Shown here: piece by piece, positions 11,834 to 23,170 of the stretch
Layout: each line of letters opens with the position of its first letter
Position numbering within the stretch: the stretch's first letter is position 1
From: Cryptomeria japonica
Lineage: Eukaryota; Streptophyta; Pinopsida; Cupressales; Cupressaceae
Direction of reading: 5' to 3'
NCBI RefSeq assembly: GCF_030272615.1
Contig: NC_081413.1
Location: 556,537,136 to 556,601,135 of the forward strand
Length of the DNA: 64,000 bases
The notes under the pieces: model-generated
The model's input: only the letters and a program-made list of their open reading frames with translations
Database searches by the model: none
Told to the model about the DNA's origin: nothing
Translations under genes and position numbers: made by a program

Positions 11834-12364
11834 CTTGTAAGGCGACCTGGCAATTTTTCTGGGCGCCTTTGGGGGGCTACTGACGACTCCACACAAATCC
11901 CCGTCGGATCCCACGGGCGAGAGCGAATAAGGCGACTCAGGTCTAGAGCTCGAACCTGCGCCCGACATAAACTTAAAAATATTTCTATTAGGGCTGATAG
12001 GGCAACAATTCTTAGAATCTCTCCCCATCTTCTCTGGTGTGGCGGGTGAAAATGAGCCCGCCACCTCAGGCCCAAAAAGCTCCGCCCGAAGCAGCGTCGA
12101 ATACGCCCCTGAAGCATCCTCCGCCACTCCAGCCGCCGCCGTCGTCGTCCCAGCTTTCTCCAGCAAGGCGAAGCCCGTCAGATTGGAAGCAGATCGGCTG
12201 GGAATGAAGCGGTCACTGTAGTAATTCCTGGAGTGGGGCGGGGTGCTCACCATGTGACCACTTGCTTCGCCTGTGTTTATAAACAGAGCATTCCGAGACA
12301 TTCCAGGGGGAAGATGCAGCGATCTGCTGCTGCGCTTCTCTGCATTCGATTCCTCCATTGCCAT
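11834..12364 (-). CDS. FZR: FZR/CCS52 exon 1 (C-box N-terminal region)
   Basis: The first coding exon has 177 codons, from ATG at 12,364 to the AAG before a GTAGGT donor at 11,833. Residues 51-57 are DRFIPSR, the C-box that docks Fizzy-family activators on the anaphase-promoting complex. Residues 87-98 (AYSTLLRAELFG), 124-132 (SPNRNIFKF) and 168-177 (PRKIARSPYK) are further conserved CDH1/CCS52 blocks. Several SP/TP sites fit CDK control of the family. RNIFKF and LLRAELFG favour FZR/CDH1 over CDC20. The start chosen gives MAMEESNAEK; a second in-frame ATG two codons on is possible. The region is GC-richer than its surroundings, as for a real first exon. The gene runs leftward; the window holds 253 of the usual 480-500 residues. 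Confidence 0.96.
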
Positions 12365-12620
12365 TCTCTGGTTTTGCTCCTTCCCTCGCTTTTACAGGCG
12401 AGGAAGGAAAGGAAAAACTCCACCTGCTCTGATATTCTCTGCTGTGCTGTGCTTTCGAGGATGATGTGGCCACTGTTTGACGTTGATTTTCGCGGGACGA
12501 GAAGAGGTGGGTATGGGTTATTAAGCTCCCCGAGTTTGTTGGATCGGGTCTCACGTCGTGAAAATTTCAGGTGAGCTTAAAAGAATAAATAAATCTGCAA
12601 TGCCATCGAATTCGACGAGA
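12365..12620 (-). promoter_or_regulatory. FZR 5' UTR/proximal promoter with E2F-like site
   Basis: GC-rich sequence directly upstream of the FZR start codon. On the plus strand 12,487-12,497 reads TTTTCGCGGGA (minus TCCCGCGAAAA), a good match to the E2F site core TTTSSCGS, about 125 bp upstream of the ATG. In Arabidopsis, the atypical E2F DEL1/E2Fe is known to repress CCS52A2 through an E2F site. A weak TATA-like TTTATTTATT occurs on the minus strand near 12,580-12,592. The transcription start cannot be fixed by eye. Confidence 0.5.
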
Positions 12621-12959
12621 CATTAAACAGCAAGAGTTTTAGCAGTTGAATTCAATGTTACTCTGACGTGTTTTGCGGCTGTTTTCGTGTCCTTTTTTTT
12701 GGGTTACAGTTGCTTTGTGTGGTTGTTTCTTTCTTTGGATTTTGTAGGCTCTTTAAAATGACTGTTTTGATGTGTTTTATTATTATTTTAAAGTGTTTTT
12801 TTGCTTTCTGGGTTTTTTTTAAGTTTGTTAAAAATAGGACAAATTTGTAAAAATATATAAAATCTAGATTCATTTTCAAGAATTTGGAGTAATTATAGAT
12901 TTTTTTCTTAGTGTTTTTTTTTACTTAATTAAAAATATACAAAATCTATTCTTAAAAAT

Positions 12960-13170
12960 TTGGATTGATATTAAAGTTTGGAGTGCAAGCTCATATTTTG
13001 GGGAAAATTTGGAGAGTGCATTCTTTAAATTTGTAGTGACATTAAAGTTTGGAGTTGGAGAGTTTGAAGTCTACTTTTGAAATTTGTAGTGACATTAAAG
13101 TTTGGAGCCAACACTCCACATTTTGTGGAAAGTTTGGAGAGTTTAAAGTCCACTCTTTAAATTTGTGTTG
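12960..13170. repeat. Minisatellite, about 70-bp unit, three copies
   Basis: Three imperfect units carry AAATTTGTAGTGACATTAAA followed by GTTTGGAG and a closing GGAAA.TTTGGAGAGT. Related words recur at 42,545-42,610. Non-coding. Confidence 0.65.
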
Positions 13171-13977
13171 CTCTAGACAATATAGTTTATTTTTTGGGAG
13201 GGTTGAATTCTAGATTATTTTGTGCTACTTTGAAACATTATTTTATTTTATTTATTATTTTTTAATGTTTTAAATACACTAACATTACTTATCTAAATAA
13301 TATTTATATTTTTTGATAAGTATTACATCTTAGCTAACAATTGGTATAAAACTAACTTTACATTGTCCTTGCAATTAACTTAAAAAATAAAGTAACAACT
13401 AACCTAAAATTAACTCAATATTATCTAGACAACTAGCATAACAACTAATAATACATTAAGTATATAATAATTAGTATTGTCAATGTAAAATCAATTATTT
13501 TGTATAAGAAATCATGATGAAGAATACAACTTTCAATTTCTTTTAAAACCAATAACAATTTTATACATTACAATATATTAAATAATTATTTTTAATAAAA
13601 TATAAAGAATGATTTTTTTCAATTTTTTTATTTAATGCTAATCATTAAAGAAATTGGATTGGTAAGTTATTTACTTTTAATACAATAAAAAGTATCATCG
13701 GACATAGAAGTGATTAGATTATTAACATATAATTAGTCATAAAATCAAATCTTTTTATAATTGTATCATGATCAATACAATATAATATATAATATTTTCA
13801 CACAAACTTTCACTTTCATATTTGGTACCAACCAAAAACAAAGCTAGATTCTAGAAACCCAAATTGGCAATGTAATAAAACAAGAAATACCAAAAAAAAA
13901 TTGTCAATCTTCTTTCATGGAAGAGTGTTAACGAATTAGATAAAGAATTTATAAATTTGAAATAGTTGTGAAAGTTA

Positions 13978-14186
13978 GAACATGCAATCTTCCATTTAGG
14001 GCCACAGTCTTAACATAATAATATAATCCTTTACATTCTTCCCCACTACATTGCTTCCCATCTAATATTAGTAGGTTAAACCTTTACATTTATAAATTCT
14101 AATAATGTTGGAACATGCAATCTTCCATTTAGGGCCACAGTCTTAACATAATAATATAATCCTTTACATTCTTCCCCACTACATTG
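13978..14186. repeat. Perfect 76-bp direct repeat
   Basis: 13,978-14,053 and 14,111-14,186 are identical over 76 bp, from GAACATGCAATCTTCC to CCCCACTACATTG, with 57 bp between them. Full identity means a recent tandem duplication of a 133-bp segment. Confidence 0.95.
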
Positions 14187-14848
14187 GCCTGGAATAGAAA
14201 ACAAAGTTTTCTCATACATAGTTCACCAAATCAGCCAAACTGAAATCAAATTTGTAATGTTATTTCAATAAGAGGCAAAGAGGAGTGAAACCAATAACAC
14301 CTAGATTTGTAGTGAAATGAATAACACCTAGATTGCATGGTAATCAACCAAAAAGTTAGTATTTTTGTTAAATTTTCTCAACAATAATTTTAAAAATTAC
14401 CCATAGCATACCCCTACAAGTAGGTTCCGTCACAATTATTTCACTTTCATTACAAATGAATCAACACGCATTACATTATCTTGGGAACATATGAAATAAG
14501 AATTAAGAAACAATAGAAGGAATTTAGGAACAAACTCTAGACATCCCTATGGAAGAGAAATATTATAAGCTTGTTTTTTCTAGCACCAAAAATCCCCATC
14601 AAACCCTAATCTAGCTACTCAAGATACCATGGATTGGCTTCAAAGCACCATGACTTGGCTTGAGAAAGTTATTGCTTTGATCTGGTGTTGTGTCTGGGAA
14701 TGTTATTAGGCCAAAATTAATTAGGTTACCACTAACAATGAAGATGAATGAACAATAATTGTCTCATTATATAGTGGTCTTAGATACATCCAAAAAAAAT
14801 TAGAAATTTATCATGTGAAAACACATAACTCATATTGTTGGAACCATT

Positions 14849-16584
14849 AGTGTTTTGGCAACATTTTCCATGCCAAAGCAGCTACCCAATTGGAGTTGGA
14901 TGACATTACTAGGGAGATAAGAGAGTTCGGTTTTTCTGAGGCTTTAAGCAGAGAGGAAGCTAAGGCGGTGAAGAATCTAGAAGAATGTGAGCTTCAGGAG
15001 GAAATTTACTAGAAGCAGAGGGCGAGGATTGAAAGGTTGCAAGAAGGTGATAAAAATGTTGCTTTCTTCTTTCATTTAGTGAAAGCTAAAAGACATGGCA
15101 ATTCTATCCTTGTTCTCGTCAATGATAGGGGTGAACAGTTGGCTTCTTTACATGACATCTCTAGAGAGACTGTTCAGTACTTTGCTTCTCTGTTTTAGGG
15201 AGGATTCACAAGGGGGTTCAGATGAGGAGGCATGGGTCCTCTCTTGCATCCCTCCTTTGGTTACTAGGGAGATAAATGAGCATCTTATGGCCATTGTCTC
15301 ACTTGATGAGCTAGAGAGGATTGCTTTCCAAATGAAGAAAGGGAAAGCTCCTGCCACGAATTATAGGATATTATCAAGATAGACTTGTTAGAGGCGGTCC
15401 ATGAGTCCCAAAGGAACAAACAGATGTTATGTGCCTTGAAATCTACTTTCCTTGTGCTTATTCCAAAGTGTGAAGGCGTTGATCAGTTATGTCAGTTGCA
15501 CCCTAGTTCTCTTTGCAATGTTATCTATAAAGTTATCTCCAAGATGATAGTTGGTAGATTGAAAAGGTGGCTTAAGTACCTAATTTTGAAGGAGCGGAGT
15601 CATTTTGTGGAGGGTCAACAGATTTTGGATGGGGTGGTCATTGCTACGAAAACTATCCACTCAAAGGCAGCTTCCAAGGATAAAGCTATGTTCATCAAAC
15701 TAGAGATGGCAAAGGCTTACGATAGAGTTCGATGGTCATTTCTTCAAAAATTTCTTGATGCCTTTGGATTTGTTGAGGACTGGATCCAATGGGTTATGAG
15801 TTGCATTACTTTTACCTCTTTCTATGTCTTGATCAATGGTGAGCCCACAAAAAATTTTGGCGTTTCTGGCATGCGACAGGGGGGCCCTCTTTCCCCTTAT
15901 CTATTTATTTTACTTGTGGAAGGGTTGGGGAGACTGATGAAGAGTATCATGGAGAGGGATCTTATTCACGGGTGGAGATGGGGAGATGGTATGACCCTGT
16001 AGTCTCACCTTCAATTTGTGGATGATACAACTTTGATGGGAATGGATAAGATTAGAGAATCTACGAATTTGTGTAAGGTTTTGGATGTCTATCTTATAGC
16101 TTCTGGTCAGTTAATCAATGAAGATAAACCTTCCATCTTCTTCTTCAATATGCCAAGACCTGTTCAGTTGAGGATTGCCCGTATTTTGAGGTTCCAAATT
16201 GACTCTCTTCCCTTGAAGTACCTTGGTATTCCAATCTCTTCTAGTAATCTACCTAGGGCTTCTTGGAAGTGCATCATTAACAAGTTTCATACAAAGGTGA
16301 ATCATTGGACCCACAGGTGGTTATCTTTTGTTGGGTGGATTGAAGTACACATGTCGGTGGTGCAGGCTCTTCCCATTTACAGATGTTTGATCCAGGTGGC
16401 CCCCATGGGCTTTGTTAAGGATTTGGATGTTTTGGCAAGGCAGTTCCTTTGGGCAGACAACTTGTCTTCCTCGAAGTGGATCCTTGTAAGGTGGGAGATA
16501 GTGTGTAGTTTGAAGCAGTTTGGGGGGCTTGGTTTAAGGCAGTCAACTCTATGTGGGCTGGTGTTGGTGGCAAAGTTGTATTAG
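14849..16584 (+). pseudogene. LINE A reverse-transcriptase region
   Basis: ORF2 starts in the linker before the polymerase and continues with SSLCNVIYKVISKMIVGRLK, EGQQILDGVV, KLEMAKAYDRVRWSF (15,697-15,741), MRQGGPLSPYLF (15,872-15,907) and QFVDDTTLMGM (16,009-16,041). These are the ordered RT motifs of the L1 clade. Odd point: in the first catalytic box the family LDMAKAYD reads LEMAKAYD (GAG at 15,703), which changes the first active-site aspartate. Stops interrupt the frame; some match CAG in copies B and C (for example the one before SHLQFVDD). The enzyme would have copied the LINE RNA at the nicked target in the nucleus; this copy is dead. Confidence 0.92.
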
Positions 16585-16589
16585 AGGCT

Positions 16590-18235
16590 GCCTATGGAAC
16601 AAGATTAAGTCTGGGCTAGGATTTTGTCTCACAAGTATCTTTTGGGAGTTCCAAAGGAAGATATTTCAAGATATCCTTTGGTTAGGAAGAGTTCGCTGAT
16701 ATGGAACACATTAAAGATGGGAGTTGTGTTGATTAAGGAAGTATTATTCTATATTTGCAAGAAGGGAGAGGAGGTAGTTTTTTTGTCAGATTCCTAGGAT
16801 GGCTTTCCTCCTATTATTTTTCAGTAACCTAATTTGGTAAATTTATGCCAGCAGTTTTCTGGAGACTGGTTGGTCAAGAGTGAGTGACTTCAAGTCTTTC
16901 TATCAGAATGGGCAAGTGGAGTTGGCAAGGTAGAAGGCCCCTAGTGGCTAACCTATGGTTGGTATGGAGGAGGAATGTGACAAGTTGTATGATATTTTAT
17001 CTAATAGGTATAGTAGCTCCCTCAAGGAGAAGGATAGATTGGCTTGGTTCTCAAATCCCAAGGGCACTTTTACTGTTGCTAGTGGATATCAGAAAGTGTC
17101 GTCTCAACAGTTGAATGAGGTGGAGGTTCATTGGTGGAAATATGTTTGGAACAAGTTCTTTCGGCCAAAGTGCAATTGTTTTGTGCGGAATTTGGCCTAG
17201 AATAGATGTTTAACTTGGGATAATCTTTGAAAGTGTGGCTTTCAAGGACCTTCTATGTGTGTCCTGTGTCACACAGGTGAGGAGGATTCTTCACACTTGT
17301 GTTTTAGGTTCCCTTTTTCCCTTTAGTTGTGGCATTTTTGGTGGGGGTGTGTGGAAACACCCTTGTGTCCATGCCTCATCCTTGCTAGAGTTTTGGAATA
17401 GCTTGGATAAGCCTCCTACCTTGACCCCTTTGCTCCAGGTTGTGTGGTGTATTGGTCCTACTTTCATTTTGTGGCAGATCTGGTTGGAAAGGAATCGTAG
17501 GATTTTTTGAAGAGAAAATATTTTGGTCCCTCAAGTTTGGCACCGAGTTATGGGAATGATCCAGGAGACAATGGAAGCGAAGTGTGAGGTGATGTTTCCT
17601 CTAGATAGAAGGGATGTTGATTTGTGGGTAGATTGTGTATTCAGGGATTGTCTCTGACCTCTGCCTGTGCCAAGAGAGGTAGACATGTGAAGAGGAAGGT
17701 TCATAGGGAGGGTAGATGGTTGCCTCCTCTTGAGGCTCTCCTAAAGATCAATATTGATGGCTCCTCATGTGGTAATCCTAGACCGGCTAGGATTGGTGGG
17801 GTGGGCAGAGACTGGTTGGGTAAGGTTGTTTTCTTCTTTTCTATTCATAAAGGGTAGTAGGCTAACAATATTATGGAGGGACTTGCTATTCTTTACAACC
17901 TTGAGCGTGCCTATGTTATGGGGTGGTGTAAGGTTATTTGTGAACCAGATTCACAGATTATTGTCAATTTGTTGATTGAAAGGAAGGTGACTGATGTAAA
18001 CTAGCAGCTTGCCTTGGTTGTTCAATAGTTCTTGTAGACTAGTTCTAGGATGGAGCGGGTGTCTTTTGTCCATATCCCACATGAATGGAATATGGTTGTT
18101 GACTGTTTGGCTAAGTGGGATTTTGAGCACGATGATGACTAGAAGGTTGAGGGTTGGAGGAATGTTTCTCTCCATTATTACTAGAATTTAGAGAGGATCT
18201 TTGTGGGGAATATGGATGGTTATGATGTTGATTGA
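16590..18235 (+). pseudogene. LINE A zf-RVT and RNase H region
   Basis: After the polymerase comes the region matching the zinc-binding zf-RVT domain: WFSNPKGTFTVASGYQ near 17,040-17,095, VHWWKYVWNKFF, and CxxC...HLC remnants to about 17,310. From about 17,745 the frame reads INIDGSSCGNP then RIGGVGRDWLGKVVFFF, and later PHEWNMVVDCLAKW (about 18,080-18,115). This is a C-terminal RNase H of the kind carried by a subset of plant L1 elements. Many stops and shifts are present. Roles: RNA-strand removal during reverse transcription (family knowledge). Confidence 0.85.
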
Positions 18236-18349
18236 TGTTGGTGTTTTCTCTTTCAGAGCTTGGGGCTCTGTGATTTCTTTGTAATCTTCATTTTTTGTGC
18301 TTCAATAAAGTTTTCACCCCTTTATTCCAAAAAACACGTAACTCATATT

Positions 18350-18734
18350 ATTAGAAAAAAAAATTAAAAGCAAAAAATTGTGCAAGTGGAAAGTGTTTAT
18401 AAAAAAAATAAACAAATAAAAATAAATAGATATAATTTTTAGCATATATATCTTAAATTTTAATCTATATAAATTAGATCAAGGCTTTGAAATTTTTCAA
18501 TTTTCAATTTTATATAGCAAATTTGAATGAAAAAATTAAGCCTCCTCGATATATTTCAATGTACTTTATATAAATTAAAATTTAACATATATATGCTAGT
18601 AGCAATGGGAGCTGCAATATGAAGAGAATACATTTAAATCTGAACTCAATATAAACATGTTAATTAGGGTATTCTATTATTATTAATAGTAATCTATAAG
18701 AATATTATTAGCATTACTATGGTATCATATGATT
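18350..18734. other. AT-rich spacer between LINE copies A and B
   Basis: Very AT-rich, with no gene or clear repeat. It partly resembles 27,030-27,200 (ATAGATATAATT, AATTAGAT words), so it is probably the continuation of the older repeat into which copy A inserted. Confidence 0.5.
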
Positions 18735-18879
18735 AAGTTATCATTAAAAAATTTTGAATAAAAGGGGTAAAAACTTTATTGAAACATAGACACAAAAATT
18801 ACAAGGAGGGCCCAAGCGCCGAGGCTCCAAAAAGAGAACCTCAGGCTCCGACCAAGCTCAACCAACATCATTACTATCC

Positions 18880-21800
18880 ATATCCTCAACACAAATCTTC
18901 TGCAAGACCTCACAGTAATCCGGGGAGAGATGTTTCCATCCTTCAATTTTCCAGTCACTGTCATGTTCCGAAGCCCACTTAGCCAAACAATCAACTGCTC
19001 TATTCCATTCATGAGGAATCTGGATGAAGGACACCTGCTCCATTAAAGAACCAATTTGAAGAATCTGATGAACTATCCCTGCTAGCTACCAATGAATCCC
19101 ACTTACCTTCTTCTCAGTCAACAAATTCACCATAATTTATGAATCTGATTCACAGATAACCTTCCTTCTACCCAACTCCTGAGTCCATTCCAAGGCATAG
19201 AGAATAGCAAGTCCTTCCATAAGATTATTAGATTGTCTCCCTTTATGCACCAAAAAGAAGAACACCACCTCCCCCAAACAATTCCTACCAACACCTCCAA
19301 CCCCTGTCGGGCCTGGGTTACCCTTGGAGGAGCCATCAGTGTTAATCTTGACAATCTCATCCTGGGGGGGCCTCCACCTTCCCAAGCTTTGGACCTTATT
19401 CAAAGCATACCTACCTCTTCTAACACAAGCAGGGGCAAGAGACAACTCCTACCAGCCAAACCTACTCACGATATCCACCTCAACTCTGTCCAAAGGAAAA
19501 TTCACCTCACATTTAGCTTCCACCATCTCCCGCATCACAACCATGATTATGTTCCACACTTGTTGCACTAATAGTCTGGCCTCACAGAAGATCCTTTTGT
19601 TCCTCTCAAGCCAGATTTTCCAGAGAATGAAGATGGGCCCAATATACCAGACCGTCTGGAGGAAGGGGGACAAGATAGGAGGTCTGCCCAAACTACTCCA
19701 AAACTCCATCAAAGAATCTGCGTGAACACAAGGACACTTTCACACCCCCCACCAGTAATGCCAACTAAGCATAGAAAAGGGGCATCTGAAGAACAAATGT
19801 GATGAGTCTTCCTCCCCATTGCCACACAAAGCACAAATTAAAGGACCTGAGAAACCCCACTTGCGAATATTATCCCAGGTAAGGCATCTATTCCAGGCCA
19901 GAGGCCATGCGAAGCAGATGCACTTCGGCCAAGAAGAATTGTTCCAAACCTGTTTCCACCAGTGCACCTCTCTTCCCTCCAATCTTCGGTTCAACAGTTC
20001 CCTATAACCACTAGCTACAGTAAAGACTCTCTTAGGATTCGGAGACCAGGCAATTCCATCCCTACCCTTAATGCCACTACAGTGTTTACTCGCCAGAATG
20101 CCTTGTAACTCAGCACAGTCCTCCTCCATCACAGCAACCGACCACTCATTAAGATCCTTCCACCGCTCCATCTCCAGCCTCCCACTCCTATAAACAGTCT
20201 TGAAGTCACTCACCCTTGACCACCCCGCCTCCAAAAACCTCTGGCTAAGGTTCCCCAGATTAGGAAACTAATCAAGAATGGGGGGTACCCGTCCTAAGAG
20301 TCATTCCAGAAAAGAACCACTTCCCCCCTCCTACAGATCCAAAAGAGTCCTTCCTTAATGAGAGAGGCCCCCTTCTTGAGAGTATACCAAATTGTAGAGC
20401 CTTTACCCTCTAGCGGATATTTTGGAACCTCTTGAGCTAGTATCCTTTGCATATATTTGAAGGCCAAAATCTTAGCCCAACCATGATCCTGCTCAACACA
20501 CCACCTCCAGTACAATTTTGCTGCCAGAGCCTCCCCGAATATAATAGCATGCCTTAAACCAAGCCGCCCCCCCCCCCCTCCCCCGATTGCTTCGGGCTAC
20601 ACACCAGGTCCCAATTGACTAGACTCCATTTGGACGAGGATAGATTGCCTGCCCATAAGAATTGCCTTGCCAAAGAATCTAGGTCCTTCAAGAACCACTT
20701 GGGAGCCACTTGAAGCATACATCTATAGGTCGAAAGAGCCTGAACCACCGACTGAATCAGTTGAACCCTCCCAGCAAATGACAACCATCTATGAGTCCAA
20801 TGTTCAACCTTCGAGCAAAATTTATCGAAGATACCCTGCCATGACTCCCAAGGAGGGTTACCAGGAGAGATAGGAATACCCAAATAAGTCAAGGGCAAGG
20901 AGCCAACTTGGAATCTCAAGATAAGAGCAATCCTCCTTTGTATAGCTTCAAGGGTGTTGAAGAAAATGATAGAAGATTTATCTTCATTGATCAACTGGCC
21001 TGAGGCCGCCAGATAAACATCCAAAACCTTAAGTAGATTCATAGCTTCTCTGATTCGGGAAAGTCTCATCAAGGTCGTGTCATCAACAAATTGCAAATGA
21101 GACTACAACTGGAATTCATTACCCCAGTTCCACCCCTAAATACTGCCCTGACCGACATTATGTTTGATCAGCCTCCCTAGGCCCTCAGCTGGGAGAATGA
21201 ATAAGTAAGGGGAGAGGGGGTCCCCCTGACGAAGGCCCCTAGATGCACCAAACATCTTGGTATGATCCCCATTGATTAGTACTGAGAAAGAAATGGACGT
21301 AACTCTACTCATAACCCATTGAATCCATTCCTCAGCAAAACCAAAAGCCCTAAGGATCTTTTGGAGGAAAGACCAATGAACTCTATCATAAGCTTTAGCC
21401 ATGTCCAACTTGACAAACATAGCTTTTTCCTTGGAGGTAGCCATAAAATGAATGGTCTCTTTAGCAATGACCACACCATCCAAAATTTGACGCCCTTCCA
21501 CAAACCCTCTCTGTTCCTCAGATATAACACCCCCAAGACACTTCTTCAGCCTCTCTGCAATCAGCTTCGAGATGATCTTATAAATGACATTGCAGAGAGC
21601 TATAGGGAGGAACTAGCCTAACCTGTCCACCCCCTCACACTTAGGGATAAGCGCAATGAAGGTCACATTCAGGGCCCTCAACATCTGTTTATTCCTTTGG
21701 GATTCTTGGACTACTGCCAGTAAGTCCAAATTGATGATATCCCAGAAATCCTGAAAGAATTCAACCGGGAACCCATCTAGGCCAGGGGCTTTTCCTTTCC

Positions 21801-23170
21801 TCAATTTAAAAACAATCCTTTCGAGTTCTTCCAGCAAAATAGGGGCCATAAGCTGCTCATTCATCTCCCCGGTAACAAGAGGAGGAATGCAAGCAAGAAC
21901 CTGGTTCTCCTCCACCACTTCCCCTTGAGACTCCTCATTGAAGAGGGTTCGAAAATACTATAAAGACTCCCTAGATATCTCCTGCAAGGATAATAACACC
22001 TCACCTCTATTATTGACCAGAGCAGGAATGGAGTTTCCATGACATCTTGCTTTCACAGAGTTGAAAAAGAAAGTTGTGTTCTTATCACCCGCTTGAAGCC
22101 AATCAATACAGGCTCTCTGTTTCCAGTAAATTTCTTCCTTGAGCTCCCATTCCTCTAAGGCCCTGACAACCCTCTCCTCCTCCCTAAGAAAAGCTTCAGA
22201 CAAACCACACTCTCTGATTTCCCTGGTGATGCCATTTAACTCTGATTGGGTTGCTTTCTTAGCATGAAAAATGTTCCCGAAACCCTGTCGATTCCATTGT
22301 TTAAGTTGGAACTTAACAAACTGCAGCTGCTTAGCAAAAGTGTACATAGTTGTACCAAAGGCCGACCTCCCCTTCCTCCATCACTGCTCAATAATAGCAG
22401 GCAGAGCAGGATCCCGAAGCCACATAAGTTGGAATTTGAAAGAAGGAGAGCGAGCAACCCGGGTAGAAGAAGAAACCAGCTTGATAGGCCAATGGTCTGA
22501 CCCTCTCTAGTCAAGAATCTCAAAACTAGTGGACCACCCCCCACCAACCCAAAAACTGGAAACCAGAAATCGGTCCAACCTCTCTGCAATCCAACCCTCC
22601 CCCACTCTCCTATTGTTCCAAGTGAACAGGCCATTACCAGGCTTAATGTCCACAAGATGCAATGATGAAATACTATCCCGAAAAAGGAGAGAAGAGGGCT
22701 CCAACTGCATGACACCCCCCTTCTTCTCACTCAACTCCAGGATAGCATTGAAATCTCCCGCCATAATCCAAGGATGGAAAGGGACCAACCTTCACATATA
22801 TGAAATATGAGACCATAAGTTCTGTTTGCCCTGGAAATCGGTGGGAGCATATATATTAGTAAACAAAATAAGATCTCCAGTCTCCAGACTGGAGGCAACC
22901 CCGAATAGCGAAGATCTGGAAGCCATCCACCAAACAGGGCGAATCCTTGAAGGGTTCCAAAGACAGGCCACCCCTCCAGAGGAGCCAGCAGCCCCAATAC
23001 ACTGACATTCACCTCACCCCTAGAGCTTTGGCACCAAACCCATCATACTCTCCACCGAGAGTTTAGTTTCTTGCAAGAGCAAGACATCAAGTGAATGATT
23101 CCTGATCAAATCCCGAACAACTTTTTGTCTAGGGCCACTATTCAAGCCCCTTACATTCCATGAGAGCACA
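18880..23170 (-). pseudogene. LINE B ORF2: endonuclease-RT-RNase H
   Basis: Sense is minus. It begins near 23,165 with LSWNVRGLNSGPRQK, the start of an APE-type endonuclease, then LLLQETKLS, MAGDFNAIL (22,750) and FTWNN. The reverse transcriptase follows: KGKAPGLDGFPVEFF (about 21,760-21,805), KLDMAKAYDRVHWSF (about 21,375-21,420), GLRQGDPLSPYLF (about 21,195-21,235) and LQFVDDTTLM (21,076-21,096 region). A zf-RVT domain (NPKRVFTVASGY, CALCGNGEEDSSHLFF) lies at about 20,060-19,750. The RNase H domain (INTDGSSKGNPGP, HEWNRAVDCLAKWASEH) spans about 19,360-18,930. Stops at 19,086, 21,103, 21,613 and 21,958 are TAG where copy C has CAG. The ATGA overlap with ORF1 is lost here. Expected role: target nicking and copying of LINE RNA. 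Confidence 0.93.

Larger units (their letters stand above)
12621..14817. other. AT-rich intergenic spacer
   Basis: No gene seen. It contains a short minisatellite (12,960-13,170), a 76-bp perfect direct repeat (13,978-14,186) and a block (about 12,860-13,500) that resembles 42,417-43,556. The last 60 bp (from about 14,777) resemble sequence near 27,030, so LINE copy A inserted into an older repeat. Confidence 0.6.
14837..18330 (+). mobile_element. LINE copy A, 5'-truncated L1-type
   Basis: The sense strand is plus. The 5' end falls just upstream of the reverse-transcriptase region; endonuclease and ORF1 are missing, as usual for target-primed insertion that stopped early. The 3' UTR contains AATAAA (18,304) and ends TTTATTCC plus a short A tail. 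The target-site duplication is 19 bp with one mismatch: AAAACACATAACTCATATT at 14,818-14,836 and AAAACACGTAACTCATATT at 18,331-18,349. The same family as copies B and C, but with the most stops and frameshifts, so it is the oldest of the three. Confidence 0.93.

Noticed and set aside
12213-12574. Open frames on both strands over FZR exon 1 and its upstream region
   Set aside because: They are shadows of the GC-rich exon and 5' region and have no family resemblance.
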